32,663 bases of DNA from an uncultured Bacteroidota bacterium (GTDB taxonomy: Bacteria > Bacteroidota > Bacteroidia > Bacteroidales > WCHB1-69): the NCBI GenBank assembly GCA_902770735.1, contig CACXUB010000035.1, positions 1 to 32,663 of the forward strand, written 5' to 3'. This document shows positions 8,691-15,620 of the stretch, one piece after another (the first letter of the stretch is position 1; each line of letters starts with the position of its first letter). The position numbers were made by a program, and so were the translations under genes. The notes beneath the pieces are model-generated. The model ran no database searches and had not been told where the DNA came from. It saw nothing but the letters and a program-made list of their open reading frames with translations.

Positions 8691-9134
8691 TCACCAGGAG
8701 ATGGAATAATTGTACCCGCCTGAGGATTTTGAGGGCTTGCGGCTTCCGGATTTTTTGGACGAGGGGGTGTAAGAATAGGTGATAGTGGATTGGGAAGGCG
8801 TCGGGGCGATGTGGAAGTTGATGTTCAGCTTGCTGTTCATTTTGAGACGGATGCCGCGGTTGCGGACTTTGTCGTAGCGGAGCATCCGCACGATACGCAG
8901 CGCCTCCTCGTCGCAGGAGGGACAGAGGCTTTTCACCACCGTGGGGTTCTCCACTTCGCCATCATCGTTCACCTGGTAGGCAACGGTCACCACGCCCTCA
9001 ACATGCTGGTCCATGGCGTCTTGCGGGTACTGAAGATGGGCGTTCACAAACTCGCGCAACGCCTTGGCTCCGCCTGGGTAGAGCGGCTTCTCCAAAAATT
9101 TCGTCTTTTTTTTCTTTTTCTCAAAATCTTCCAT
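8691..9134 (-). CDS. Stand-alone TonB C-terminal-domain-like protein
   Basis: 147 residues. Residues about 20-105 match the TonB C-terminal fold: YPGGAKALREFVNAHLQYPQ, then GVVTVAYQVNDDGEVENPTVVKSL, then CDEEALRIVRML. Unlike true TonB it has no membrane anchor or Pro-rich spacer; the N-terminus is a short Lys-rich stretch (EDFEKKKKKTKFLEK). The C-terminal 35 residues are Ser/Lys/Gly/Tyr-rich and probably disordered. With no signal peptide or TM it is predicted cytoplasmic, so it cannot transduce energy to outer-membrane receptors on its own; its role is unknown. Weak promoter: TATTTTCG at 9166-9159, one mismatch to TAnnTTTG. No exbB, exbD or receptor gene is adjacent. Confidence 0.8.
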   Translation of the reverse strand: MEDFEKKKKKTKFLEKPLYPGGAKALREFVNAHLQYPQDAMDQHVEGVVTVAYQVNDDGEVENPTVVKSLCPSCDEEALRIVRMLRYDKVRNRGIRLKMNSKLNINFHIAPTPSQSTITYSYTPSSKKSGSRKPSKSSGGYNYSISW

Positions 9135-9179
9135 GTCAGTCCGATTGTTTTGACGGTGCGAAAATACAATTTTTAATGT

Positions 9180-9223
9180 TTTTTTTCAGCTCAACCAGAT
9201 GAAGTGATTGATGCTGAAAAAAA
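9180..9223. repeat. 11-bp perfect inverted repeat, 22-nt spacer
   Basis: Arms TTTTTTTCAGC (9180-9190) and GCTGAAAAAAA (9213-9223) lie between the TonB-like gene start and the AAA remnant end. The arrangement does not give a GC stem followed by U in either direction, so it is not a standard terminator. An operator site or chance AT-rich pairing are the options. Confidence 0.45.
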
Positions 9224-9264
9224 TATTTTGTTTCTGTATGTGTCGGGTATCCTATCTACTGTTG

Positions 9265-9820
9265 CTATATCAATCCCTTAAACTTTAACCACAAGGGGAA
9301 AAACTGGTCATATACTGAATAAACACCCTTGTCAACGGTGACGAAATCCTTCTCCAGCAGCCCTTTTAGCGCGGAGCTGACACTGCTCGCCGAACTGAGC
9401 TTGTGACGTTTGAGGAATTGGCCGCCGTTTATCTCCTTGGCTTTCCCTTCTTTCGCGATGGCCAGGAACAATAGTCGCTGCTTCTCCGGCATCTGGTAGA
9501 AGAGTGATTCGTAGGTGTCGGAGGACATGCGGATGAGGAAGTCAATGGCCTCGTCAACCATCGCTTTCCCAAGCATATTGACAAATTCAGCCAGATTTTT
9601 GGTGGCGTAGATGTCCACTACAAAGCAATGGTAATTCCGACGGATTTCTACGTCATCAAAAACATGCCAGATCAAGTCGGTTTTTCCGATTCGCCTTGGG
9701 GAAATCAGCGCAATATTGTTCTCGTTCAGGAGCAGGCTTTTTTATGGCAGCGGTCTCCTGAATACGGTCGCAGAAATACTCTGCTCCCGCGTAACCCTTT
9801 GCAACAAAGTGATTTATCAT
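9265..9820 (-). pseudogene. AAA-family ATPase remnant (frameshift plus internal deletion)
   Basis: On the minus strand, ATG 9820 starts MINHFVAKGYAGAEYFCDRIQE, the normal opening of a Bacteroidales AAA/archaeal-type ATPase family. Near 9738-9743 (A6 on the coding strand) the frame shifts, then resumes as LLLNENNIALISPRRIGKTD, containing the P-loop (SPRRIGKT). After NLAEFVNMLGKA the text jumps in frame to MVDEAIDFLIRMSSDTYES, the C-terminal winged-helix part ending at 9265. The middle, about 200 residues in the full-length family and including Walker B and sensor motifs, is absent. The product would lack ATPase activity, so I treat it as a decayed gene. Family identity is from memory of these proteins, not a search. 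Confidence 0.8.
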
Positions 9821-9861
9821 ATCATATCATATTTGTATATTACAAACAAACAGGTATTCCC

Positions 9862-9896
9862 ATAAAATGATTATCATTTTATGATTATCATAAAAT
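9862..9896. promoter_or_regulatory. Two overlapping 21-bp perfect palindromes (Fur-box-like core)
   Basis: Palindrome 1 (9862-9882) has arms ATAAAATGAT/ATCATTTTAT around T9872. Palindrome 2 (9876-9896) has arms ATTTTATGAT/ATCATAAAAT around T9886. The centres are 14 bp apart and both carry the core TGATTATCA, reminiscent of Fur-family operators. They lie 42-76 bp upstream of the AAA remnant start. Function is inferred only from symmetry. Confidence 0.5.
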
Positions 9897-9981
9897 AGTA
9901 ATACATCGCAAAATACACAAATATTTGAAACAACAGAATCGAATGCGAATTTTCTACCGAAGCGCGTTTTGTTGTCCCGTT

Positions 9982-10009
9982 GTAGAGACGTAGTGCACCA
10001 CGTCTCTAC
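9982..10009. repeat. REP/MITE-like palindrome (GTAGAGACGT ... ACGTCTCTAC)
   Basis: A perfect 10-bp inverted repeat with loop AGTGCACC. Hairpins with the GTAGAGACG/CGTCTCTAC stem are, to my knowledge, scattered in many copies in Bacteroidota and some other bacterial genomes. There is no trailing T run, so it is not a simple terminator. Confidence 0.7.
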
Positions 10010-10026
10010 AGGGACGATTCCATTTG

Positions 10027-10057
10027 TTTGCTTGTATTCGGATTTTGTGTAATTTTG
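10027..10057 (+). promoter_or_regulatory. Near-perfect sigma-ABfr promoter for the tRNA-like gene
   Basis: TTTG (10027-10030), 19-nt spacer, TAATTTTG (10050-10057): an exact match to TTTG-N19-TAnnTTTG. The predicted start falls about 10 nt before the tRNA-like 5' end. Confidence 0.75.
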
Positions 10058-10074
10058 CGCCGTGAAATTTAAGT

Positions 10075-10163
10075 GCGGATGTGGTGTAGTGGTAGCACGC
10101 AAGACTTCAGATCTTGATTCGGCGTACCTCCAGTGCGCAGGCGTTGGTTCGATTCCGCCGCCA
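10075..10163 (+). tRNA. tRNA-like gene, anticodon UCA, 3' half does not pair (broken tRNA or unusual tRNA)
   Basis: The 5' half fits a tRNA: acceptor strand GCGGATG (10075-10081), D-arm GTGT-AGTGGTA-GCAC, a perfect 5-bp anticodon stem CAAGA/TCTTG (10100-10104/10112-10116) with loop CTTCAGA, giving anticodon UCA (reads UGA). Next comes a long variable-arm-like hairpin GCGTA/TGCGC and a T-loop TTCGATT (10148-10154) with one mismatch in its stem. The expected 3' acceptor CATCCGC is missing; the text runs CCGCCGCCA. A UCA anticodon with a long extra arm suggests tRNA-Sec, but the 4-bp D stem and the missing acceptor pairing argue against an intact one. It may be a rearranged tRNA remnant. The strong promoter shows it is, or was, transcribed. 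Confidence 0.4.
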
Positions 10164-10186
10164 AGGCTGCAAAAGAAGCTCGCCCA

Positions 10187-10300
10187 ATGAGTGCCAAAAA
10201 ACGCAGACACCTTGAGGATAAGAAAAATAATGGAAAATACGCTACCAATGTCAATTCATTTATTCACGAACAAACGATTCTTATGAACGGAACGATATAA
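10187..10300 (+). CDS. Possible 37-codon basic ORF
   Basis: ATG 10187 to TAA 10300 encodes a Lys/Arg/Asn-rich peptide starting MSAKKRRHLEDKKNNGK. The frame is open back to 10118, so it may be the tail of a degraded larger ORF. No recognisable family or ribosome-binding site; it may be non-coding. Confidence 0.2.
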   Translation: MSAKKRRHLEDKKNNGKYATNVNSFIHEQTILMNGTI

Positions 10301-10305
10301 GTCCT

Positions 10306-10608
10306 TTGAAAACCAACAGTTTGAAGCTCGTTGAGCGACAGTATCTCCTGCCGTTCATCCTCATCACCTCGCTGTTCGCGCTGTGGGGCTTTGCCAACGA
10401 CATCACCAACCCGATGGTGGCGGCCTTCTTAGTGATGGCCATCGTCGGCGGTGCGCTGATGCCGCCGTTGCAAGGTTTGATCATCGACCAAGGCACCCTC
10501 TTCGGCCACCCCGCCGTCAACGTCAGCTACTCCCTGCCGCTGCTCTGCTTCGTGGTGGTGACCATCTACGGAATCCGTTCCTACAAACGCACGCAGCAAC
10601 CACATTAA
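10306..10608 (+). pseudogene. fucP: L-fucose permease (FucP-like MFS) remnant with central deletion
   Basis: 100 codons from a TTG. The N-terminus LVERQYLLPFILITSLFALW plus GFANDITNPMVAAF is the canonical first TM of FucP-type sugar:H+ symporters (normally about 430 residues). The text then jumps in frame to VMAIVGGALMPPLQGLIIDQ and YSLPLLCFVVVTIYGIRSYK, which correspond to the last two TM segments. About 300 residues are missing. No in-frame ATG was found near the start. The product would be a non-functional three-helix stub. No fucose catabolic genes are adjacent. Its stop codon is the first base triplet of a heptamer array. Confidence 0.8.
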
Positions 10609-10640
10609 CTTCTAACTACTAACTACTAACTTCTAACTAA
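10606..10640 (+). repeat. Heptamer array starting at the fucP-remnant stop codon
   Basis: Five 7-bp units: TAACTTC, TAACTAC, TAACTAC, TAACTTC, TAACTAA. The first TAA is the stop codon itself. Every unit starts with TAA, so all three forward frames are closed. Confidence 0.85.
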
Positions 10641-10646
10641 AAATTG

Positions 10647-10654
10647 TATCTTTG
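10647..10654 (+). promoter_or_regulatory. Promoter -7 box for the 10693 gene
   Basis: TATCTTTG matches TAnnTTTG and lies 38 nt upstream of the ATG, directly after the heptamer array. Confidence 0.65.
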
Positions 10655-10692
10655 CGCTTTCAAACCGAATCAATCATCAAAAGTATAAAAAA

Positions 10693-11898
10693 ATGGCAAG
10701 AGTACTTATCATCGGAGCGGGCGGCGTTGGTTCCGTCGTGGCTCACAAATGCGCTTCCGTACCGGAAGTTTTCACTGAAATCATGTTGGCTTCGCGCACA
10801 AAGGCGAAATGCGATGCCATCGCCGCGCAGATCGGCGGCAACCGCATCCAGACGGCTCAGGTCGATGCCGACAACGTGGAGGAAACCATTCGTCTGCTCG
10901 AAAGCTACAAGCCCGACTTGCTGATCAATGTGGCGCTGCCGTACCAGGATCTGCCCTTGATGGACGCATGCCTCGCTACCAAGACCAACTACATGGACAC
11001 CGCTAACTACGAGCCCCGCGACAAGGCGAAGTTCGAGTACAGCTGGCAGTGGGCCTACCACGATCGTTTCAAAGAGGCCGGCATCATGGCTCTCCTCGGC
11101 TGCGGTTTCGACCCCGGCATGACCAGCATCTATACCGCTTACGCTGCCAAGCACTATTTCGACGAGATGCACTACCTTGACATCGTGGATTGCAACGCCG
11201 GTGACCACGGCAAGGCTTTCGCCACCAACTTCAACCCCGAAATCAACATCCGTGAGATCACGCAGCGCGGCAAATACTGGGAGAACGGTCAATGGGTGGA
11301 AATCGACCCGATGTCAATCCATCGTCCTGTGGAATATCCCAATATCGGTGATCGTGAGTCGTATCTGCTTTACCACGAGGAACTTGAGTCTCTCGTGAAG
11401 AGCTATCCGACCATCAAGCGCGCCCGTTTTTGGATGACTTTCGGACAGAAATACCTCACCGTGCTGAACGTCCTGCAGGAAGTCGGCATGACGAGCATTA
11501 AACCCATCAACTACAAGGGCATGGATATCGTTCCGTTACAGTTCCTGAAGGCTGTCCTGCCGGAACCTTCTTCCTTAGGCGAAGGCTACCACGGCCAAAC
11601 TTCCATCGGTTGCCAGATCAAGGGTGTCAAGGACGGCAAGGAGCGCACCTACTACGTTTGGAACAACTGCGACCACGCCGAATGTTTCAAGGAAGTCGGC
11701 GCACAGGCGGTTTCCTACACGACTGGCGTGCCCGCGATGTTGGGCGCGAAGATGATTCTCACCGGCACTTGGAAAGGCCAGGGTGTCTTCAACGTCGAGC
11801 AGTTCGATCCCGATCCCTTCATGAAGGAAATCGGCGGTTACGGTTTGCCGTGGAACGAGCAGATCGACCAGCCGCTGCCCGTGTACAAACACGAGTAA
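10693..11898 (+). CDS. Saccharopine dehydrogenase family, likely carboxynorspermidine synthase
   Basis: 401 residues. N-terminal Rossmann NAD(P)-binding motif VLIIGAGGVGSVVAHKCA, then ASRTKAKCDAIA and LLINVALPYQDLPLMDACL. The central GCGFDPGMTSIYTAYAAKHYF and ALPYQD stretches match the saccharopine-dehydrogenase-like enzymes of Bacteroidales that act as carboxy(nor)spermidine synthase/dehydrogenase. These condense aspartate semialdehyde with putrescine or diaminopropane using NADPH, the step before NspC decarboxylase in spermidine synthesis. Its length matches that family. nspC is not in this window. A true lysine-pathway saccharopine dehydrogenase is the alternative. It is transcribed from the promoter at 10647 and is cytoplasmic. 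Confidence 0.88.
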   Translation: MARVLIIGAGGVGSVVAHKCASVPEVFTEIMLASRTKAKCDAIAAQIGGNRIQTAQVDADNVEETIRLLESYKPDLLINVALPYQDLPLMDACLATKTNYMDTANYEPRDKAKFEYSWQWAYHDRFKEAGIMALLGCGFDPGMTSIYTAYAAKHYFDEMHYLDIVDCNAGDHGKAFATNFNPEINIREITQRGKYWENGQWVEIDPMSIHRPVEYPNIGDRESYLLYHEELESLVKSYPTIKRARFWMTFGQKYLTVLNVLQEVGMTSIKPINYKGMDIVPLQFLKAVLPEPSSLGEGYHGQTSIGCQIKGVKDGKERTYYVWNNCDHAECFKEVGAQAVSYTTGVPAMLGAKMILTGTWKGQGVFNVEQFDPDPFMKEIGGYGLPWNEQIDQPLPVYKHE

Positions 11899-11979
11899 GC
11901 TGGTTTGACTGTATCTTCTTGAAAAGGAGGAGAATACCTCCGTTCTTGAATCGGCCTGTCGGACCGAAGCGCTATTGGT

Positions 11980-13398
11980 ATGGTTTTCAGCAGTAACATA
12001 TTCCTGATATTCTTCCTGCCTGTATTTCTGATATGCTATTTTGCATGTCCGAAACGCTGGAAGAATATCATTTTGTTGTTGTTTTCCATCGGTTTCTATG
12101 CGTATGGCGCCCCCACGTTTGTTTTCCTGCTCCTTGGCTCCATTGTCATCAATTTCTATCTGGTGAAGTTGATGTATAATTCTGAAAATCAATCGAAAAG
12201 GAAAATATTTTCAGGACTGGCCATTCTGCTCAGTTTGGGACTGTTGGCCTATTTCAAATATGCGAATTTCTTCGTGGACAACCTGAATGCGTTGCTCGCG
12301 TCCTTCGGTGTGCAGCCATTCGAGTTCGCGAAAGTGCTGCTGCCCATCGGTATTTCCTTCTTCACCTTCCAGTCCATCACCTACGTTGTGGACATCTATC
12401 GCGGTGACCATCCCCCAATGGAACGGCTCACCGACTATATGCTCTACATCATCATGTTCCCCCAGCTGATTGCAGGACCGATTGTGCGATACTGCGACAT
12501 CGCAGACGAAATCCGGCATCGGGAGCAGAATTGGTCGGAGAGCCTTCAAGGGCTGTATCGGTTTGTGATCGGACTGTCCAAAAAAGTTCTCATCGCAGAT
12601 GTTATTGGTCATCAAGTGGATATGCTCCTTTCGGGCGACTTGGCGACGATGAATACGGGCACCGCCTGGATTGCCATCATCGCCTACACCATGCAACTCT
12701 ATTTCGATTTCTCGGGTTACTCGGATATGGCCATCGGGCTCGGCAAAATCATGGGATTCCATTTTCCTGAAAATTTTGACAATCCGTATAACTCGGCAAG
12801 TGTCAGCGAGTTCTGGCGTCGATGGCACATCACGTTGGGTACGTTCATGCGCAACTACCTTTACATTCCGCTTGGTGGCAACCGATGTTCCAAGCCGAGG
12901 ATGTATTTCAATCTTTGGGTGGTGTTCTTGCTCTCCGGGCTATGGCATGGCGCGAGTTGGAATTTCGTTTTGTGGGGAGCCTATCACGGCTTTTGGCTCG
13001 TGTTGGAGCGCTTGGGATTGAATAAATTCTACGATAGAATCGGGAAGATACCTAGTGTCGTCATAACCTTCATTATCGTGACGGTAGGTTGGGTCTTGTT
13101 CCGCATCGAAAACATCCCGACTGCTTTTACTTTTATTTCACGGTTGTTTGCGTTTGATTTTCAGCCAGTTGTTCCGATCAGCAGTTTGTATTTTTACACT
13201 ACGCTCATTGTGGCATTGCTTTTCGCATTCATCACCCTGTTCCCTTTCGGAAAAAAGCTCCAGAACTTCGTGTTTTACACGGATTTCTCCAAAAAGCAGC
13301 ATCTTGCAGTCTGGTTTTCCTCTGTTTTAATGTTGATAGTATGTCTCGGAACGCTTAATGCGATTGGTTTCAGCCCGTTTATCTATTTCAGATTCTAA
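11980..13398 (+). CDS. MBOAT-family O-acyltransferase (AlgI-like)
   Basis: 472 residues, polytopic inner-membrane protein. Typical AlgI/PatA/DltB-type MBOAT features: MVFSSNIFLIFFLPVFLICY at the start, LLPIGISFFTFQSITYVVDIYRG, QLIAGPIVRY, DFSGYSDMAIGLGKIMGFHFPENFDNPY, SEFWRRWHITLGTFMRNYLYIPLGGNR, and the catalytic-His region LSGLWHGASWNFVLWG with His at about residue 323, equivalent to the essential His of AlgI. Such proteins pass acetyl groups across the membrane for O-acetylation of exported glycans. The next gene, 9 nt downstream, is an AlgX/AlgJ-like partner, so the pair forms an O-acetylation cassette. The glycan substrate is unknown; no alginate or exopolysaccharide polymerase genes are here. 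Confidence 0.93.
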   Translation: MVFSSNIFLIFFLPVFLICYFACPKRWKNIILLLFSIGFYAYGAPTFVFLLLGSIVINFYLVKLMYNSENQSKRKIFSGLAILLSLGLLAYFKYANFFVDNLNALLASFGVQPFEFAKVLLPIGISFFTFQSITYVVDIYRGDHPPMERLTDYMLYIIMFPQLIAGPIVRYCDIADEIRHREQNWSESLQGLYRFVIGLSKKVLIADVIGHQVDMLLSGDLATMNTGTAWIAIIAYTMQLYFDFSGYSDMAIGLGKIMGFHFPENFDNPYNSASVSEFWRRWHITLGTFMRNYLYIPLGGNRCSKPRMYFNLWVVFLLSGLWHGASWNFVLWGAYHGFWLVLERLGLNKFYDRIGKIPSVVITFIIVTVGWVLFRIENIPTAFTFISRLFAFDFQPVVPISSLYFYTTLIVALLFAFITLFPFGKKLQNFVFYTDFSKKQHLAVWFSSVLMLIVCLGTLNAIGFSPFIYFRF

Positions 13399-13407
13399 GC
13401 ATCCACT

Positions 13408-14811
13408 ATGAAAGGTCTCTTGTATAAGATATTGTTTTTTAGTACGATAGCGGTATTGTTGGTCTTCACAGCCCAAACGGTTGCCCCCTTTGCGCATTTT
13501 GAGCCGCTCAACGGAGTCACCGAAGAGTTGGAAAAGCCCGAACTGACCTTCCGAAACTATGCTAATGGCTCTTTGCAAAACTACATAGATGCCTACCTTC
13601 GGGAACATTTCGGTTTTCGTGAACCGTTGATCCGATATTATAACCAATTCCTCATGAGCTGTTTCCATGAAACCAACAATGAAAACGTGCTGATCGGGAA
13701 GGATGGTTGGCTATTCGGGCAAAGGTACGTCCGAAATTATTACGAGAGTCTGATGTATGAATACACCGATGACACAGCTAAGATGAGGGAAGTGTTTGAA
13801 ACCGAGGCACTTCGTCTTTGGAAAGTTCAGGAGCTGCTTAAGGAGTATGACATCCACATCTTCGTTAACATAACTCCAAGCAAAGATGTGGTTTATCCGG
13901 ATTATCTTCCCAAAAACAGGACTTATCTGCGTCCTGACGGCTTGCACGCTTACGATTATTACAAAAAGCGCTTCGATGAACTTGGCATACAATATATCGA
14001 CTGGGTCCCTGTTTTTCAAAAAATCAGAGATTCGGTTGATTATCAGCTGTTTCCCAAATTGGGTACTCATTGGAGCAATATCGCCTCCGCCTATGCGTTT
14101 GATTCCATTATTCGGTATATGGAAGTTATTGGAAACCAGAATCTTGTCAATCTTGATATCGGTGAAAGATTCCAATCGGAAACTCGCGAGCCCGACAATG
14201 ACCTGGAATTGTTGCTTAATTTGGCATCTCCGATAAAGTCACCTCCGAATCAGTATGCCGAAGTAAGGGTGATACGGGATACCACTGCTTCAAAGCCCTA
14301 TTTCACAGTGGTGGGCGATTCGTTTTATTGGAATATCGTCTATAATGTCCCGCTTTGGGAGACTTTCCGGAAATATCCGTACTGGTATTATAACCATACC
14401 ATTCACGGAGACGAGAATTATAAATATACGTTGGATGTGGATCCGGAAAAGGAGTTGATGCGCACCGACTATATCATGCTGACGTACGGGCCCGCGTCGC
14501 TTTATGAATTCAGCAGTTGTTTTTTGCCTAGGACATTGCTGCATCTTTGTTATGACAAAGCCGCTATTGACTCCACCGCCACCGAGATGATAAAAGGTTG
14601 GAAATCTGATCCGGAGAAATTCGAGTATTATGAAAAAGTCTCAAAAACATCTCAGACGAGCATGGACCAAATCATGAGAAAGGATGCCATGTATTTACTC
14701 CGTATGCATCCAGAGGATTATTTTGATGACTTGAAGGGCGCGAAATTGCCCGCCTCCAGAAACTCAAATCTGAAAACCCTCAGGAAAGAGCTGTCCGCTG
14801 GTCAGTCTTGA
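13408..14811 (+). CDS. AlgX/AlgJ-like SGNH acetyltransferase partner of the MBOAT protein
   Basis: 467 residues with an N-terminal TM anchor or signal (about 1-27). The ALGX/ALGJ-like domain follows: LREHFGFREPLIRYYNQF, VLIGKDGWLFGQRY, VNITPSKDVVYPDYLP, LFPKLGTHWSN and FTVVGDSFYWN. GDSF supplies the nucleophilic Ser. The His of the Asp/His motif is present in GTHW, but the position two before it, usually Asp, is Gly. These periplasmic proteins take acetyl from the MBOAT pore and attach it to glycan. It is coupled to the MBOAT gene (9-nt gap). The 3' end overlaps the convergent gene at 14802 by 10 nt. The last 130 residues are outside the domain and unrecognised. Confidence 0.85.
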   Translation: MKGLLYKILFFSTIAVLLVFTAQTVAPFAHFEPLNGVTEELEKPELTFRNYANGSLQNYIDAYLREHFGFREPLIRYYNQFLMSCFHETNNENVLIGKDGWLFGQRYVRNYYESLMYEYTDDTAKMREVFETEALRLWKVQELLKEYDIHIFVNITPSKDVVYPDYLPKNRTYLRPDGLHAYDYYKKRFDELGIQYIDWVPVFQKIRDSVDYQLFPKLGTHWSNIASAYAFDSIIRYMEVIGNQNLVNLDIGERFQSETREPDNDLELLLNLASPIKSPPNQYAEVRVIRDTTASKPYFTVVGDSFYWNIVYNVPLWETFRKYPYWYYNHTIHGDENYKYTLDVDPEKELMRTDYIMLTYGPASLYEFSSCFLPRTLLHLCYDKAAIDSTATEMIKGWKSDPEKFEYYEKVSKTSQTSMDQIMRKDAMYLLRMHPEDYFDDLKGAKLPASRNSNLKTLRKELSAGQS

Positions 14812-15614
14812 GTTTCGATGGATAGCGGAGACGATTGCGATTTATAGACAAAATTCAGATTATCAATAAAATACAAATGATTTTTCCAGACATGGAAGGC
14901 TTTCACCGGCACTTTGATTTCCAAGGATTGGATATTCATAGATGTTGTTTCCGAGGGTAGGGTGTACAGGTATAACGTTTCATTTTTCAGATAAATAATC
15001 TGATCTTTCATCAATTGCATGGCCTTTATTCCCGGAATCGGGATCTCCCGCTCGAAGGTGCCGAAGAAGTCGAAAAGGCAGATGCCATGGAGCGTGTCGA
15101 GCAGCGCGATGCGGTGTTCCGGCACTACCTGCATGTCTGTGGGGTGGAACTCGTCGGGAAAGGTGATGTGCGTCCGGCTCAGCACATTCAAACTCAGGTC
15201 GGTGATGAGGAGGTCTTGGTTGGCCTCGTCGTACAATACGATTTTGTTGGGGTTGCCCATGGCCGCCAGATTCACCGTTGTCAACGACTTCTCAAGAAGA
15301 TTCAACGGTTTGCCGATGGGTGCTAACTCGTTGTTGAGCAGGATGATGGTGCCGCTTTCCCGGTAGAAGACGAGAATCTTGGAGGCGATGCCCGCATCCA
15401 CATTCGTGATATCACCATGGGTGGGCTCGCTGTAGTTCAACCGCTTGGCATCGTTGGCGGAGAACATATCCAATGTGGCTCCGTGCGTGACAAAAACGTT
15501 CCCCTGCAAATCGGTGGTGATGCCTTCGCAGGGATGGTCAAAAAAAAGTCGCTCCTGGGCGTTGATGCAGCCCAGGGCGACTGAAAATAGAAATAAGAGG
15601 AGTGTTTTCCGCAT
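14802..15614 (-). CDS. Exported hypothetical protein, possible beta-propeller
   Basis: 270 residues. Signal peptide 1-19 (MRKTLLLFLFSVALGCINA, then QERLFF). The mature protein has repeating short beta-type stretches (GITTDLQGNVFVTHGATLDMF, KILVFYRESGTIILLNNELA, KIVLYDEANQDLLITDLSL, RIALLDTLHGICLFDFFG) of about 40 residues, suggesting a propeller fold, but I cannot name a family. It follows the FadL-like gene by 6 nt on the same strand and is probably co-transcribed with it. Its 3' end overlaps the convergent acetyltransferase gene by 10 nt. Confidence 0.75.
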   Translation of the reverse strand: MRKTLLLFLFSVALGCINAQERLFFDHPCEGITTDLQGNVFVTHGATLDMFSANDAKRLNYSEPTHGDITNVDAGIASKILVFYRESGTIILLNNELAPIGKPLNLLEKSLTTVNLAAMGNPNKIVLYDEANQDLLITDLSLNVLSRTHITFPDEFHPTDMQVVPEHRIALLDTLHGICLFDFFGTFEREIPIPGIKAMQLMKDQIIYLKNETLYLYTLPSETTSMNIQSLEIKVPVKAFHVWKNHLYFIDNLNFVYKSQSSPLSIETQD

Positions 15615-15620
15615 GAAAAG

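Noticed and set aside
9180..9223. Terminator
   Set aside because: Arms are T-run plus CAGC and its complement, so no GC stem followed by U occurs on either strand; listed only as an inverted repeat.
10100..10116. UGA recoding (genetic code change) suggested by the UCA anticodon
   Set aside because: TGA ends clear genes at 3714-3716 and 14809-14811, and no in-frame TGA interrupts a recognised domain.
9827..10210. 127-codon minus-strand ORF
   Set aside because: It runs through the tRNA-like gene, its promoter and both palindrome groups and has no family signature.
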